NCBI GenBank assembly: GCA_037127315.1
Contig: JBBBDQ010000421.1
Location: 1,672,001-1,736,000, forward strand
Direction of reading: 5' to 3'
DNA: 64,000 nucleotides
Source: Ascarosepion bandense
Lineage: Eukaryota; Mollusca; Cephalopoda; Sepiida; Sepiidae
The position numbers and the translations under genes were made by a program. Shown here piece by piece: positions 33,232-45,170 of this stretch (positions within the stretch are counted from its first letter, which is position 1; every line of letters starts with the position of its first letter). Below the pieces are notes generated by a model. The model saw only the letters and a list, made by a program, of their open reading frames with translations, searched no databases and was not told the origin of the DNA.

Positions 33232-33664
33232 TGTTATATAGCGACAAATAACAAACACGGGTGTATATAAAAATATATGACTTATATTTTTATTGATGAA
33301 CGATGGACCGTGTGGCACAAGGCAGAGAATTGAGAGCGCGCTTCTAATGGGATTTCGACGGGAGCTGGCCTCTCTGCTTAGCTCGTCTAGCTTCTTCTTC
33401 GACTTCTCGAGACTGACTTTTCTGTGTTTTCGCAGTCTTTATATATCTTCCAAAAGCGGAAATTGTTTCTTCCGGTTTTTGCCTCGATCACGCGACGCCT
33501 ACACGACGCCTACGTAATTCTCAGTGTCACCTGTCTGTTTGCCTGCGTAGGCATTTCCGCCGCTGTCGGAAATAGGGTCAAAGTGACATCCGCTACTTTT
33601 CATCAACCGGGAACGCCCACGCTTCATCGGCCTTCTTCGGCTGGGGCCAGATTATTATATTACA
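33232..33664 (-). mobile_element. Solo LTR, family LTR3, CpG-rich
   Basis: In sense it runs TGTAATATAATAATCTGGCC to ...CGCTATATAACA. It holds a TATA box (GATATATAAAGACTGCG, near 33432-33448), a polyadenylation signal (CAATAAAAATAT) downstream, and many CpGs (for example TTACGTAGGCGTCG). The order U3, TATA, R, poly(A) signal is as expected of an LTR. No coding region or convincing target duplication was found, so it is a solo LTR. Open frames at 33293-33825 are incidental. Confidence 0.72.
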
Positions 33665-34254
33665 TTCTAACTCTTCTCAGTCTTGCAAATCCATTGCAAT
33701 CCATTGCTTCCATTGGTCAGAAAATTAATTTAACATCTATTTGCCAAATCCTGCTTCAACTTTTTTCAGCCCGTGGTCAATCCTTATTCTATTTGGCAAA
33801 ACCAGGATTTCGCACACCATTGTGAATTTTTGTAAAAGTAAAGAAGTTGCTTTTAATTCTTAATTTCCCTGAATTCTTAATATCACCTGAAGAAGGCCAG
33901 AGAATACAATAGCCAAAATGTTGTGAATGTGACAATAAAGATGAAGACAGTTGAACAATGTAAACAGCGTAAATAGTTACAATACCTCATCCAGAATTTT
34001 GACAAAAACTTCTTTGAATATAACGAGCCTAAAATTTAAGAATTTCTGCCAGAAGACTGGATAAACAGGCAGGAGGTTTTCTCAAAATTTATTGAAATTT
34101 GTTATTAATGACATTCCAAGTAATTGGGTATGAATAAGTTATTCAGTAATAAAGTTGCTTTGAAATTTAATGCCTACCAACCAACCTCATCTTTTTAATA
34201 AATTTGTTAGTTTTGTTCCTTTAACAAACATAGTGGTTTCATAATACTTGATAT
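33665..34254. other. Interval without recognised gene
   Basis: It may include the displaced U3 part of LTR1 copy c, but I could not confirm this by eye. Confidence 0.4.
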
Positions 34255-34400
34255 TCAACAGCAAAGCCTCTGATTGGGAGGCTGTGAGGAACATGGAACC
34301 ATCTCTTAATTGCTGTTGTTCCCAGGTCCACCCTGATCCGGAGTGGTAGCACCTGTGAGGGTCCCAGCTATGGGCAAATAGTTAACCCCCAAACTGGGTT
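34255..34400 (+). repeat. Interspersed repeat family C, copy 1
   Basis: It starts GCAAAGCCTCTGATTGGGAG and ends TTAACCCCCAAACTGGGTTC, followed by a variable tail with TATAAAAATAGACTT. The same order of blocks occurs at 44075-44235, and both have a further weak match about 300-550 bases downstream (GTTGATATGCxxT). No pol III boxes were recognised. Confidence 0.75.
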
Positions 34401-37179
34401 CAAAACACTATAAAAGTATAAAAATAGACTTTTATATGAAAAATATACATTTTTTAAGGAAAAATATTACCAACAATACATTTTGAAGGACAAAAGATTA
34501 CTTTAACACATCTTTGAAGAAAAAAAATTATTACCAGCAATATATTTTTGAATACACAACTATAAGATATCTTCAGTTTTCTAAAATAAAAAAAATAAAA
34601 ATAAAAATATTTTTTATTAAAGTCTAACTAAATCAACCTTCTCACTATAACTGAACATTAAAAAAATACCTTTAAAATTTTTGACGTGAAATAACCCACA
34701 GAGGTTGATATGCCATTAAACAAAACTCAAACTCAAACTAATACCTGATATCATATTGATTTCAGTGTTCATCAGTGATTATTTAATATAAATATTCTCA
34801 TGTTTTGTAAAATTTTAGTGTTTATAATCATTACATGCACAAAATTTTAAATGAACTGTAACACACCTACAGATTTTTTTTTTTTTACAAATATAATTGG
34901 ATTATTGTGATCATATGTAAAGTATTCATTGTATTCAGGCAACCATGGTGGTTGGTTTGCTTGTTAAAAGGAAACAGAATCAGGCAATTTATACCAATTT
35001 GGTTGGGTCAAGATGAGTTCGCTAAAAATAGAAATTGACACAGATAGACAGAGTGGAAAGCATTTTTGAAAAGCTATTTGACAATTGACTTGAAATAAAA
35101 AAAAGAATTATTTTATAATTCTCATAAGTGTTATCAAGACAAAGATTCTTTGGCAATCTTGAACCCTTGAGCCCGAAAAAGAGAGTCTTGAAAGAACAGC
35201 TTTTCCCTTGATACCACTATTATTTTAACGACTTTGACTCTTCAGCAATTCTATACTGTTTAAAAAGCAATTATGAAAATTGCAATAAAATCTAAACATA
35301 TGATGAAAGTGAATTTATACATTTTTTTGATTCTTGAGAATTTACAACAAAATACTAAACATTATTTATTAAATAGTTTATTTACAAGAAAAATTTTATA
35401 TTTACATTTTCTAAACTAATGTTATTGTCTTATTTAAAAATTATGCAATGCAATATTTTATCATTTACCAATTTATAAAGAAGTGAATATGGAATCAATT
35501 TTTTATTCATAAATCTACATACATTTACTAAGTTATTAAAATATGTGAGCCAGCTATAAGAAAATCTTTATTATTTGCTATTTTATAAAGTTTGAATCGA
35601 TTGGCAATTAGCTGATGTTTGCCAACCATTTCAATAAACAATCTAATAAATAAATAGTATAAATAAAAAATCTGTAGTGTCCTTAAACATAGTAGCAGCA
35701 ACAGCCTTAAATAAACCATGTATCAGCAGTAGCACTGGAATATAAAAAACATCTGAACCCTAAAGTAACTATCTTTTCCTCTTTTGAACTGTGTTACATG
35801 AACTTTCTACACTGAAGCTAAAAGGGTTGTGAAAGCTTCACACCAACTCAAATATATTAATGAACATGCAATTTTCCTTTTTGTGCATGCAATTTCCTTT
35901 TTTTTAACAAAAGAAACTCTTGTTTTAAACTTTTTTTTGATAATTTTGTTTTAATAAATGTTATCTTGAATTGCAAATTAATTGGTCTGTTATTTTGTGC
36001 ATGTACTCTTTTTCACCACCAGTATTTCATGTACTATAAAATGTTCCCATAAGAAACCTTATGCATTTAATTATTGAAAGAGCCAATCACTAAACTTCCT
36101 TTGAAGCAAATCAATTGTGAAATATCAAATAAGCTGATAATAACAGCAAAAACTAATTTGTTAGTTAAGTTATATACTTGTATGAACATTTTTATCAGTC
36201 TTTCTAACAAATATTTATTTCTACAAATTTTAAAAACTATTTTATTACAAACTTTACAACACATAAACTATGCATTTCAGATCTGAAGATTTGATTACAC
36301 CAACATTACACAACAAATCAATATATACATTCTTAAAATCTTGTATAAATTATATAATTGAATTACATTGTTGAATATTATAGCAATTATTCAGAGTTTA
36401 TTTTGTTTTATAAATTAACATCTGACTAATTAATACCACCAGATATAACATTAATTTCTATTCAAGTCTCTGAACACAATCTTTCACTTTTATAAGGATA
36501 TCATAACATGAACATATCATTATTTTATTTTATTTTATTTAATACATTTAAAGTACATATTTTATTTAATACATTTAAAGTACATTTCCATATTTGAAAG
36601 TGTGTCAACATGCTTGATCAACTAGTTATCACAACAAAATAAGTAAATGATGGAGTTGGTTTGCAAGTGATGAAGTCAATGATAAGTTGTCTAGAAGTGG
36701 TTTGATAGGTTCACCTGCTGATGACATTGTAGTGGTTAACTGTTTATAGCTTTCTACAGCTTAAGGTTTTGTAGTTCAATGCCTGCTTTTTTGCTTTTAA
36801 TGTAATAGATTGTTTCTCTCAGGTCACCAAAAGATGTGGGTTATATTATTCTAGGTTATCAACCAGAGAGGGCAAGACAGAAGGGATAGTACCAAAATAT
36901 ATTGTACTTTCTTTAACTGATTGTTAAATGTTAGGATCAAAACTTGAATTTTATTGTCAACTTTTAAATAAATGAGATGACATGAACTACCTTTTAAGAT
37001 ACTAATAATTAATAAAATATCTACTGTATTGATTTAATATTTATTATAATTTACAAGTTAGATCAGTCACTATTGAACAATCTTATGTCTAATAAACTTA
37101 ATTTACAGAAAAGCAACTGAAAAAAAGTGTTGCTTTCTAAAATAAAGAAAAACTGTTATATCTCTGTTCAAAGAATTTT
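34401..37179. other. AT-rich interval, nothing recognised
   Basis: Only short local repeats, for example a duplicated TTTAATACATTTAAAGTACAT near 36536-36585. The opposed frames at 36067-36286 have no domain. Confidence 0.5.
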
Positions 37180-37395
37180 AAAATGGACACCTCCTAACAC
37201 ACTAACCTGCTCCCATTCTATCAAACACTCTTCCCATCTGCCCAACCCTCATCCTGGCTATCCTTACTCATCTGTCACCTTCCTCCTGACATTCCCTATG
37301 TCTAACCACTCCTTCTCTTTACCTTCCCCTATGCAGCCCCATGCGCAATAGTGGCAGTGGAATGCCTTACTTGGGGAGAGATGATTAAAAAAAAA
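37180..37395 (+). mobile_element. LINE 3'-end fragment (CR1/Jockey-type tail)
   Basis: A pyrimidine-rich 3' region followed by AGTGGCAGTGGAATGCCTTA, GGGGAGAGATGATT and a poly(A) run, the 3' signature shared with 12.9-13.1 kb, 42.3 kb and the 45-46 kb array. Confidence 0.7.
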
Positions 37396-37639
37396 AAGTA
37401 AGAAACAAAATGAAAATGTTAGAAAGAACTTGTATTCTTGTAAGTGTTCCATTCCAAACAAAAATTGGAGAAATTATTTTCATACAATCATTATTCTTAA
37501 CTTTGCTTTTTTTCTTTCAGTTCTAAATTCAAGTTTCTAAAATGATAAGTACAGGATACAAATTCTGTATAATCCATCAAACAACTAAGAAACACAAAAT
37601 AAATTGCATACCCGCAAAATCACAAAATCAGATTCAAAT

Positions 37640-38438
37640 GACTTTGGAAAAACCCAACTAAGAAAAATTCACAAGTCAGTGTAAAAAACATATTCTGAAT
37701 CATGTTTGGTTAACAAATTGAGAAATTCAAAATACGCCAGCAAAAAGTATTTTTCACAGCTAAAGAAAAAATCATTCTGGGAGCCTCCTCATGTGACCAG
37801 AATTCTATATTTAAGGAGGTCCACTAACTGGACAGTCAGTCCGATATGGGAGCGGGTTAGCTGACGATCTTGTGGCAATGTAATGGTTTCCTGACAATGT
37901 AACGATTTCGTGGCAATGTAATGAAAGAAAATTCAAGAAGCTGACCTGGATGCAGGGCATTTCACGATTTCATTCGGCCCCTTCTTCCAGCTGTCTTTTC
38001 TTCACTTTCACACCACGCTGCTAAAGAGGACAGCATAACAACTGTACATGTTAAGTACCACTCCTTTATTTGTTTTGCCTTCTTTTTCTCTCAACCTGCC
38101 ATGACCTACTAAAAAGAGGAAAGAACAAAGCCTTTACAATCTGCTGCTGCACAAACATGAACTCTAAACTTCTGCTGACATTTCAAATACTTACGTTACT
38201 ACTACGAACAATTTTAACTACAAAATTGCATGCATACTCTTAATGAACATTTTTCTTTTCGCAAATATATTATAGTGTTCAAATAACAAAATTTTACTTA
38301 TATTTTCCTTCTTACACTTTTGTCATTCTGTAAATAAATATTTGCTTTAATGTACATACAAAGTATTTTATCCTTCCAACATCCAACCTTCAACCTTCTG
38401 ATATTTAAATTGTGGGGACTTCAGACATGTTTGACACA
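37640..38438 (+). mobile_element. LTR1-family LTR (copy d)
   Basis: Collinear with copy a: AACCCAACTAAGAAAAATTC at the start, a TATA-like CTATATTTAAGG near 37806, and the TTCAGACATGTTTGACACA end. Followed by a short unplaced segment and then RT of gypsy copy B in the opposite orientation. Confidence 0.65.
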
Positions 38439-38524
38439 GGGCCAATTAACCAAACATGATCGAGGCCCCTACATAAGTGACCATAGAACCCATCATTTTT
38501 AAGGGTTGACAAAAAAGACTGAAA

Positions 38525-38885
38525 GCCATTGAACATTTACTTTTAAAGTGATTCTATAGTTGTATTGTTTCAAACTTTTATTTAGTCTCATTGAAAAACC
38601 AGCACATATTCAGATTTTATTTCTTTTTTGAATGGAAACTACTAGTGATGTCCATTCAGAATAGTCTATTTTTGAGATCACACCTAATTTTTCTAGTCTT
38701 TTAATTGGTTATTAATTGGTTCTAAAGTTGCAAAAGGTACACTCTTTTTGGGCTTAGATGTTGGTGTTACATTTCTCTTTTACTTCAAATTTAGGTTTAG
38801 TTTTTTTGTGCATGTCCCTAAACTTTATGAGAAAACTTCTGGAAAACTCTTTTTCAATTCATTCTTTAATTTTTCAGTTATGGTA
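38525..38885 (-). pseudogene. Gypsy reverse transcriptase fragment (copy B)
   Basis: Legible pieces are KKSFPEVFS, KPKKSVPFATLEPIN, ISKIDYSEWTSLVVSIQK and ICAGFSMRLNKSLKQYNY (for RICADFSTGLN). The end is lost. Multiple stops. Confidence 0.75.
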
Positions 38886-38899
38886 TTAGCACTGGAGGT

Positions 38900-39615
38900 T
38901 GTGGTGATACCGACCAAATAAAAGCGATGAACCAGATGTGTGCTCTCTCACAACTAAAAGTCAAATGAATAAAAATCGTCGCGTGCATCTGAGTTCGCGC
39001 AGATGTTCCGGTTGAAAAATAAAAATTAATCAAAGATCAAATTACCAGTTTTATTTATCAGCCAATGAGAAGCCCGGATCCAAATACAAGGAAGAAATTC
39101 GAAATGAGCCAGTTGATCCAAAAATGCTGCTATAAAAAGCAGAGACTAAGCATCAAAAAACAGACAGGCACAGACAAGAGGAGAAGAGAGTAATTAGTTT
39201 CTTCCTTGACCTATGTCAAGCTGCTACTATGCTCGCCTTCTTCTTCCTCACCTGTTCTCAAAGTACTAACTGACCTTTTCTAAGACATTCCACACAAACC
39301 AACTCACTGACTCACTGACCTTAGAAACAGCAACTTAAAAATGAACATTCTTTCCTTTCAGCTCACCATGACCTTCCGTGAACTCTTTCTAACTACCCTT
39401 GGACCTTTATTTCAAGTATTGTTTTAATTGTAAAACATTGATTGAAATGTATATATGTATAAATGTTATTTTACACTCAAAAATTGCCTTTCTTGAATTT
39501 ATGAATTATAGTGGGCTATCTTCCCACAAGGCCAAATTCTGTTAACATGCTACGGAATCCTACTATCCCTTACTACAAATGAAATAAGAGAAGAGATACC
39601 CGCTATAAGGTAACA
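38900..39615 (+). mobile_element. Solo LTR, family LTR2 (best promoter)
   Basis: TGTGGTGATACCGACC to GGTAACA, about 716 bp, collinear with 17106-17860 and 24477-25325. A TATA box lies at 39131-39138 (TATAAAAA) preceded by conserved AGCCAATGAGAAGCCCGG, a CCAAT-type motif. It lies inside gypsy copy B in the opposite orientation. No target duplication recognised. Confidence 0.8.
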
Positions 39616-39916
39616 ATATTTATTTTTTGGCAAAAAGTGTTAATTGGAAGGTCCCAAAGATCAAATAATGCAATCTAATCTGTTCCAAATAAATTAGCAG
39701 GATTTTTTAATACAAACATCACTGTTTCCATGTCTTTTTTTCACAAAAGAAATGTTGCAGGTGAATTCACCCAAAAAATGAAACTCTATGTGCAACTTTA
39801 TTAGAAGTCAATCAACTTTTTGCCCATTTTTCTCCATTACTTTCCATTTATAATAATGATATCAGTTGTAATTTTATTTTTACATTATTAATTTGAACAA
39901 AAACAAATTTCCTCTT

Positions 39917-40771
39917 TTAAGATGTTTCTAATTCAGTTAAAAACACGTTCAAAGTTTTGTCAATTTTTCCTTTATGCTTTTTGTCTTTACTCCATGAATT
40001 TATCCTGTTCACATATGTTTTATTTTGCCTACATTTTTTTGTATCTGCAACAAGTACATTTGGGTCCTTCCCTTCCACCTTTATAGCATTTTTTGTTCTT
40101 GAAAAAATAATTACTTTTGAAATGCTTACCTCCACAACCATGGCAAATATTAGGTATTGAATGTCTCTTTCCTCAATCCTTGCAGTATTGAGTTTTAGAT
40201 TTACAATACATTGACACTCTTTTGCTATTTTCTGGAGAGTTAATTTGGAATCCATTTCTAATTTAGCATGTTTCCTGGATCTTATTTTCCGTATCCTTAT
40301 TAGAAGTTAAGCCCTGTACGAACATGCAGCTTTTAAATAAATCCGAAGTTGATTTATTTAACTTGAACTTCTCACATTCTCGATTACCGACTTCTGCATA
40401 AGTGACAAAATCTTCATCATCATACTTTACTAAGTTAAGACATTGCCATCATGTATTAAGTTATGAGCTCCTATCACCAAAATCTTTTGATAGTATTACA
40501 ACAGTTTCATCAAAGTATATCTCATCTGTTTTTTTGTTTTTTTTTGGCAAAACAAAATTTGCACACTTTTCATGTTCAACAGGGGACATTTTCCTTAATA
40601 ATAATCAAACTTTCTTTTCATCATTCTAATACAAGCAATCATTTTTCAAGATCCCTTCATATCTTCTATAATAAGCTGGGAAAGTTATCCTTTCATCTGG
40701 TTGTATACAAATTCAATAATTGAATTAGCAACAGCATCTGGAGTGAATATATCTGAAGTTTTTTCTTCCAT
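39917..40771 (-). pseudogene. Gypsy gag (copy B)
   Basis: From the ATG at 40771: TSDIFTPDAVANSIIEFVYN, later frames CLNLVKYDDEDFVTYAEVGN, FKLNKSTSDLF, FVQGLTSNKDTE, and DSKLTLQKIAKECQ (for KLTLQKIAxEC). A zinc knuckle is partly legible (CHGCGGKHFKS...C). A Gln-rich open stretch lies just 5' of the ATG. Several stops and frameshifts. Confidence 0.75.
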
Positions 40772-40891
40772 AGTTTTAGTAAATAATTAAAAAACTTCTG
40801 TTGCTGTTGCTGTAATTGCAATTGCTGTTCTTGTTGTTGCTTTTGTAGCACCTGAAGAAGGGAGCTCGAGCAATGCTTATTAAATTGGCCT

Positions 40892-41590
40892 TGTGCCAAA
40901 CATAACTGAATTCCCCACAATTTACTCCAGATAAGAAGCTTGAGAGAATGTAAAACTGTTTTATTTGTACAAATAAGTGGAAATTTATTTACAGAATAGA
41001 ATAACATCAATTTGTAGGATGTGAAATTATAAACTGTGAAATGTTCTAAGAGAAAGTGTAGCGAGAAATTTAAAAAATTAAAAGCTTATCTGTTTTAGCA
41101 AAATGGGAATTTTGATTTGTACAGAAAAAGTCCATGTTTTTGCTGAGTGTATCAACAAAGTAGTAGTAATGTCTTGTTCCTCTCTTTCTTTTTGTGTATG
41201 GCAGGTAAGTGAAGAGGAAGAAGGAGAGATAAGAAAACAGCATGAAAGAGAAAGTGAGAAGGTGTGAATACAGGTCACAGGGACAGTTGTGTTCAATCAG
41301 CATTTGACAATTTCTGTTAAATTATGCTGGGTTGACTGTTCCCTGCTCAGTCATCTAACTGACTAACCAACAAAAAACATGAAATATGTAGCCAAGTCGA
41401 TCATGTCCTCAGCTTCAAATGTAAACTCATTTTTTGTGAGGAATATATATGACACAGGGGTCATTGAAAGTTCAAGTTTGTTGTTTTTTGTAAATTGCTC
41501 TCTTTTCATTTGTCAATTAATATTTCCACACTGGCTCGCAAATTTGCAAACAGTGAAGAAAAGAGTTATTTCTATTTCGTACTCACCACA
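40892..41590 (-). mobile_element. LTR1-family LTR, 5' LTR of gypsy copy B
   Basis: In sense TGTGGTGAGTACGAAATAG to TTTGGCACA, 699 bp. It is directly followed by the leader and gag, which ties LTR1 to this gypsy family. The open frames at 41070-41303 lie in the transcribed part of the LTR and are shared with copy b. Confidence 0.75.
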
Positions 41591-41934
41591 TGCAAACATT
41601 TGAATCATGATAACTTTTAGTTCTTCCATTTTGCTGTAATCTGCTGAATATTTTGTAGATTAATTTTTGAATAACTTCACCTGGTTATTGCACTGTAGTC
41701 CTGTGAATATTATATCTCTTGGGTGGAGTGGTAAATATTACTGAATATCCTGTTACAACATGTAGGGTGCAGATATTTTGTTTCTGTTTCCTTATATTCG
41801 TCAGCACTTTTGTAAAGTCAATTTGTAAAGTTACAGATATAAGAATAATAACGCCTTCAAACAATACTGTGCCAGACACTTATTCTTCTCATTGCTAACT
41901 ACCAAATGCTTATTATATACCTATATATATATAT

Positions 41935-42138
41935 ATTCTAAATTATATTTTAGAACATGTACAATTTTTTTTATGTATCCACTACAAATCGTGAACAGGA
42001 ATGGAAAGCCTCTCACAAGGCTTTCCATTCCTGTCCACACCACTTGATGAGACATTGTAGTTTCAATGTTGAAACAAATATACGATTTGTAGTGGATATA
42101 TAAAAAATTTGTACATGTTCTAAAATATAATTTAGAAT
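41935..42138. repeat. Cruciform-forming element with nested hairpin
   Basis: Outer arms 41935-41992 and 42082-42138 are near-perfect reverse complements (ATTCTAAATTATATTTTAG outermost). Between them is a perfect 17-bp hairpin, 41995-42011 with 42018-42034 (ACAGGAATGGAAAGCCT, 6-nt loop). No transposase frame; it may be a MITE. Confidence 0.9.
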
Positions 42139-42239
42139 AAATAATATTCACAGCTCTATATATTATATATCGAGCACTGTTTTAAATTAATGTTTTGGAC
42201 GTTGTAAAAAAAATTTTTTTCTTTGTTCCCTATTCACTC

Positions 42240-42241
<2 letters not shown>

Positions 42242-42281
<40 letters not shown>
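42242..42281. repeat. (TA)n microsatellite
   Basis: Twenty TA units next to the poly(A) side of a LINE tail. Confidence 0.95.
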
Positions 42282-42284
<3 letters not shown>

Positions 42285-42285
<1 letters not shown>

Positions 42286-43015
42286 TTCACACATCACATG
42301 ATCCCAGCAGCATGATATATTTTTTTTAATCGTTTCACCCCAAGCAAGGCGGTACCGCCACTGATGCACAGGGGAGTGAAGAGAAAGACAAACCAGATTA
42401 CGGGGTGGGGTGTCAGAGAAAGGGCAAGAGAAGGATGGGAACACAGGTGTGAAGACAGTTGCAAAGAAAAATAGAAAGGAAAAGAACAAGATATACGGGG
42501 TTACGTAGAAAGAACTGGAGTCAAGTGGATAAGAGATGGGAATTGACATTGCATTTAAATTACTGGAGGTAGTAGCCGTCAGGAAAGCACGTATATGGAA
42601 GGGAGTTCCAAAGGCAGGAAGTATGAGAAAAGAAGCTGCTGGAGTAGAATTGTCAGCTGCATTTGGTTGATCCAACTGTAAATGGGTGAGACCTTGTTGT
42701 CAGTCTGGTTGCACGAGTAAATTCTTGTGGTGGGGGCACCAGTGACTTAAGTTCATGGGAGCAGAAGCCATGAAAATATTTGTAGAAGAGACAGAGGGAA
42801 GCCACATTCTGCCAGTGAGAAAGTGGCCGGAGTCGAGCTGTCAAGTTGGTACCTATCACATTACAAATTCTCCTTTGGAATCTGTCAAGAACACTGAGAT
42901 GAACAGCAGGGGTGCCTGACCAGATTTTACAGTAGTATTCTATGCATGGACAAATGGTTAATTTGTATATGTGCAAGATGGATTCAGGCAGAAAAAAACT
43001 TCCTGGCCCGACACA
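42285..43015 (-). mobile_element. CR1/Jockey-type LINE 3' end (youngest copy)
   Basis: A 123-codon open frame (42653-43024) reads the RT C-terminal domain: LPESILHIYKLTICPCIEYY, WSGTPAVHLSVLDRFQRRIC, LTARLRPLSHWQNVASLCLF, KYFHGFCSHELKSLVPPP and TRLTTRSHPFTV. After a frameshift the remaining C-terminus and 3' region lead to GTGGCGGTACCGCCTTGC, GGGGTGAAACGATT and an A-rich end. It is the best preserved of the three copies of this family here, 5'-truncated at about 43015. Confidence 0.88.
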
Positions 43016-43124
43016 GTGACCCAACCATCTCTATTTACTTCAAAACAAGGTTGAACGTGTTTGTTCTCTGGTGATCTGTATTCAAAACCAAGTTTCGGCA
43101 GTGGCACTTTATTCCTATATGATA

Positions 43125-43235
43125 AGAAACCAATCTGTCCTACCATTAACCCATAGCTGGAGTGAGAAGAGATATCTTTTTTTTGTCTTTTATCTTTGTT
43201 CTGAGCTGATATCCACTGCACCACAACACACATTC
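43125..43235 (-). mobile_element. S1 SINE fragment
   Basis: It contains AACCAATCTGTCCTACC, TTAACCCATAGCTGGA and GATATCCACTGCACCACAAC, i.e. body and tRNA-head pieces of S1 with an internal deletion. Confidence 0.65.
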
Positions 43236-44074
43236 AAACAGGAATGAAAATCAATAACAGATTAGATTCAGTAATTTTTTCCAATCAATTTATAGTCAGC
43301 ACTTATATGCAGAATTGTGCTTTACTTACATTGTAAATATTTACAAATTGTACTTTTTATAAATTTTGCTTTTTAAAAATCCAGTATTTGTCTTCCTTTT
43401 AAAGTGAATTACTTAGATTAAAGAATAACTGACTAGATTTTGTAAAAATAATGCTTATTTTTTGCTTAAATCATAGTGAAAATAACATTTATTTATGTAA
43501 AATAACTTGGGTCTGTCATAACCACAGTAGCCTTCTAATGTTAATACTTGAAAAGGGTATTGAATTTTACATTTTTCAATTCTTAAAGCATATTTTCAGT
43601 TTATAGAATAATCTCTTATTGATTAGATCCTAAAAATCTAGAAGTCCTTTAGCCAAGATGCATAATATTTTTGACACTGTCATAGGCCTTTCTTGCACAT
43701 GCTGTCATAGCACATTGTAGATTCTAAATAATCGAGCTTTAGTCATTTTATACACCTATCATCATTCTCAGCTTTACTAAAATTGTTTAATTTAACACTT
43801 CCATTTTCCTCTACTCATGATAATGGGGATTTGGAGGAGCCTCACAAGCAGTATAGACTAAGGCCTCTGTTCATCTAAATCTGTCTCTGATTAGCTTTAT
43901 CTCTACTGCACTATGAATTATAAGAAATTGCAAGACATTAAATGTTGAAATGGAACTTATATGATCAGACAAATTGGGCTTGTGTATCATATTTTACAAT
44001 TTTGTTTGCGAAAACAAAATTTTCGTAATGTCTGAAATACCCTAAGGTGTCCTTATAAAGATAAACTGCATCTG
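43236..44074. other. AT-rich interval, nothing recognised
   Basis: No supported feature. Confidence 0.5.
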
Positions 44075-44235
44075 GTGGCAAAGCCTCTGATTGGGAGGTT
44101 TAGAGGAGCATGGCAACACTGCTTAATTGCTGTTGTCCCTAGGTCTACTCTGACCTAGTTTGTCGTATTTTTTAGGGTCTCATCTATGGGCAAATAATTA
44201 ACCCCCAAACTGGGGTCAAAATATTCTGAAAGTAT
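44075..44235 (+). repeat. Interspersed repeat family C, copy 2
   Basis: Same blocks and order as 34255-34400, including the TATAAAAATAGACTT tail and a later ATTACCAGCAATA-type segment, into which a TA array and a small inverted repeat are inserted. Confidence 0.75.
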
Positions 44236-44326
44236 AAAAATAGACTTAGTAGATGTTCTAAAAATACTTTTTGGAGAAGAAAATATTACCAGCAATAAAT
44301 TTAAAAAAAAGGAAAAATATTATCAG

Positions 44327-44328
<2 letters not shown>

Positions 44329-44370
<42 letters not shown>
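44329..44370. repeat. (TA)n microsatellite
   Basis: Twenty-one TA units directly left of the inverted repeat at 44374-44458. Confidence 0.95.
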
Positions 44371-44373
<3 letters not shown>

Positions 44374-44458
44374 CAAATAAAACTTCAAAAATCACATGTG
44401 TCATATGATGATTTTGCAGAAATGATCATATGACACAAGATTTTCAAAGTTTTATTTG
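44374..44458. repeat. Small inverted repeat, possible MITE
   Basis: Arms 44374-44409 and 44425-44458 pair over CAAATAAAACTT and GTGTCATATGAT with a short mismatch block; loop about 15 nt. Confidence 0.75.
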
Positions 44459-44604
44459 AAAAAATGTATATATTTAGCTCTGTAAATACATAATTCTATT
44501 TACATCAAGCTCTCTGGCTGGATCAGTTTTAATATTAATTAGATTAACATTAATAAGATATTCCTTGGGATTTTACCTACATGCCACTTTCTGTTTGGAT
44601 TTAA

Positions 44605-44649
<45 letters not shown>

Positions 44650-45170
44650 CCAGCAATATGTCTGACTCTCGACAAAACCCTCTTTACAAAAATATGTTAA
44701 TGAAATATGATCTACGAGCTGATTTCTTATAAAGAATGCATATTCTATTCATACAAACATAGTCTAAAAATCTTGTCAGCATTAAATAAACCATTAAAGT
44801 TGATATGCTGTAAAACAAAATAAACTAAACTAAGCCAAACTTAATGCCTGATCTAAAAGTTATTGTTTCCATTAGCATCATCCTTCTTTTGCTTCAAGAT
44901 AACCTGTAGGACATTATATTTTTAATGGTTTTAATTTGTTTGTAGCCTGCACCTTCAGTTATACACAAAAATTGTTTTTGTCCTATAGCACATGAGATAA
45001 ATTTTAATAATTATATGTTTGCTAATTTAGCTATAAAGATATATTTGGTACTATTCTTTATGGTTTGTCATGATCTTTATACCTGTATTAAAAGCTTTTA
45101 GATATAGTAAAAATAAACTCATACATATTATATACTTGCTTCCCCAACAGCAATAAGCTCCAAGAATTTA
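44459..45170. other. AT-rich interval with (TG)n
   Basis: Contains a (TG)n run at about 44618-44646; otherwise only the distal match to repeat family C near 44795-44850. Confidence 0.5.

Larger units (their letters stand above)
38520..41590 (-). mobile_element. Gypsy retrotransposon copy B, fragmentary
   Basis: On the minus strand: an LTR1-type LTR (40892-41590), a gag pseudogene (39917-40771), and RT (38525-38885), with an LTR2 solo LTR inserted in the opposite orientation at 38900-39615. The 3' part is missing. Its gag and RT are relatives of copy A, but the LTRs differ completely, so it is a separate family. Confidence 0.72.

Noticed and set aside
33293..33825. Two overlapping open frames of 74 and 133 codons
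   Set aside because: They are antisense through the CpG-rich LTR3; no domain, and LTR signals explain the sequence.
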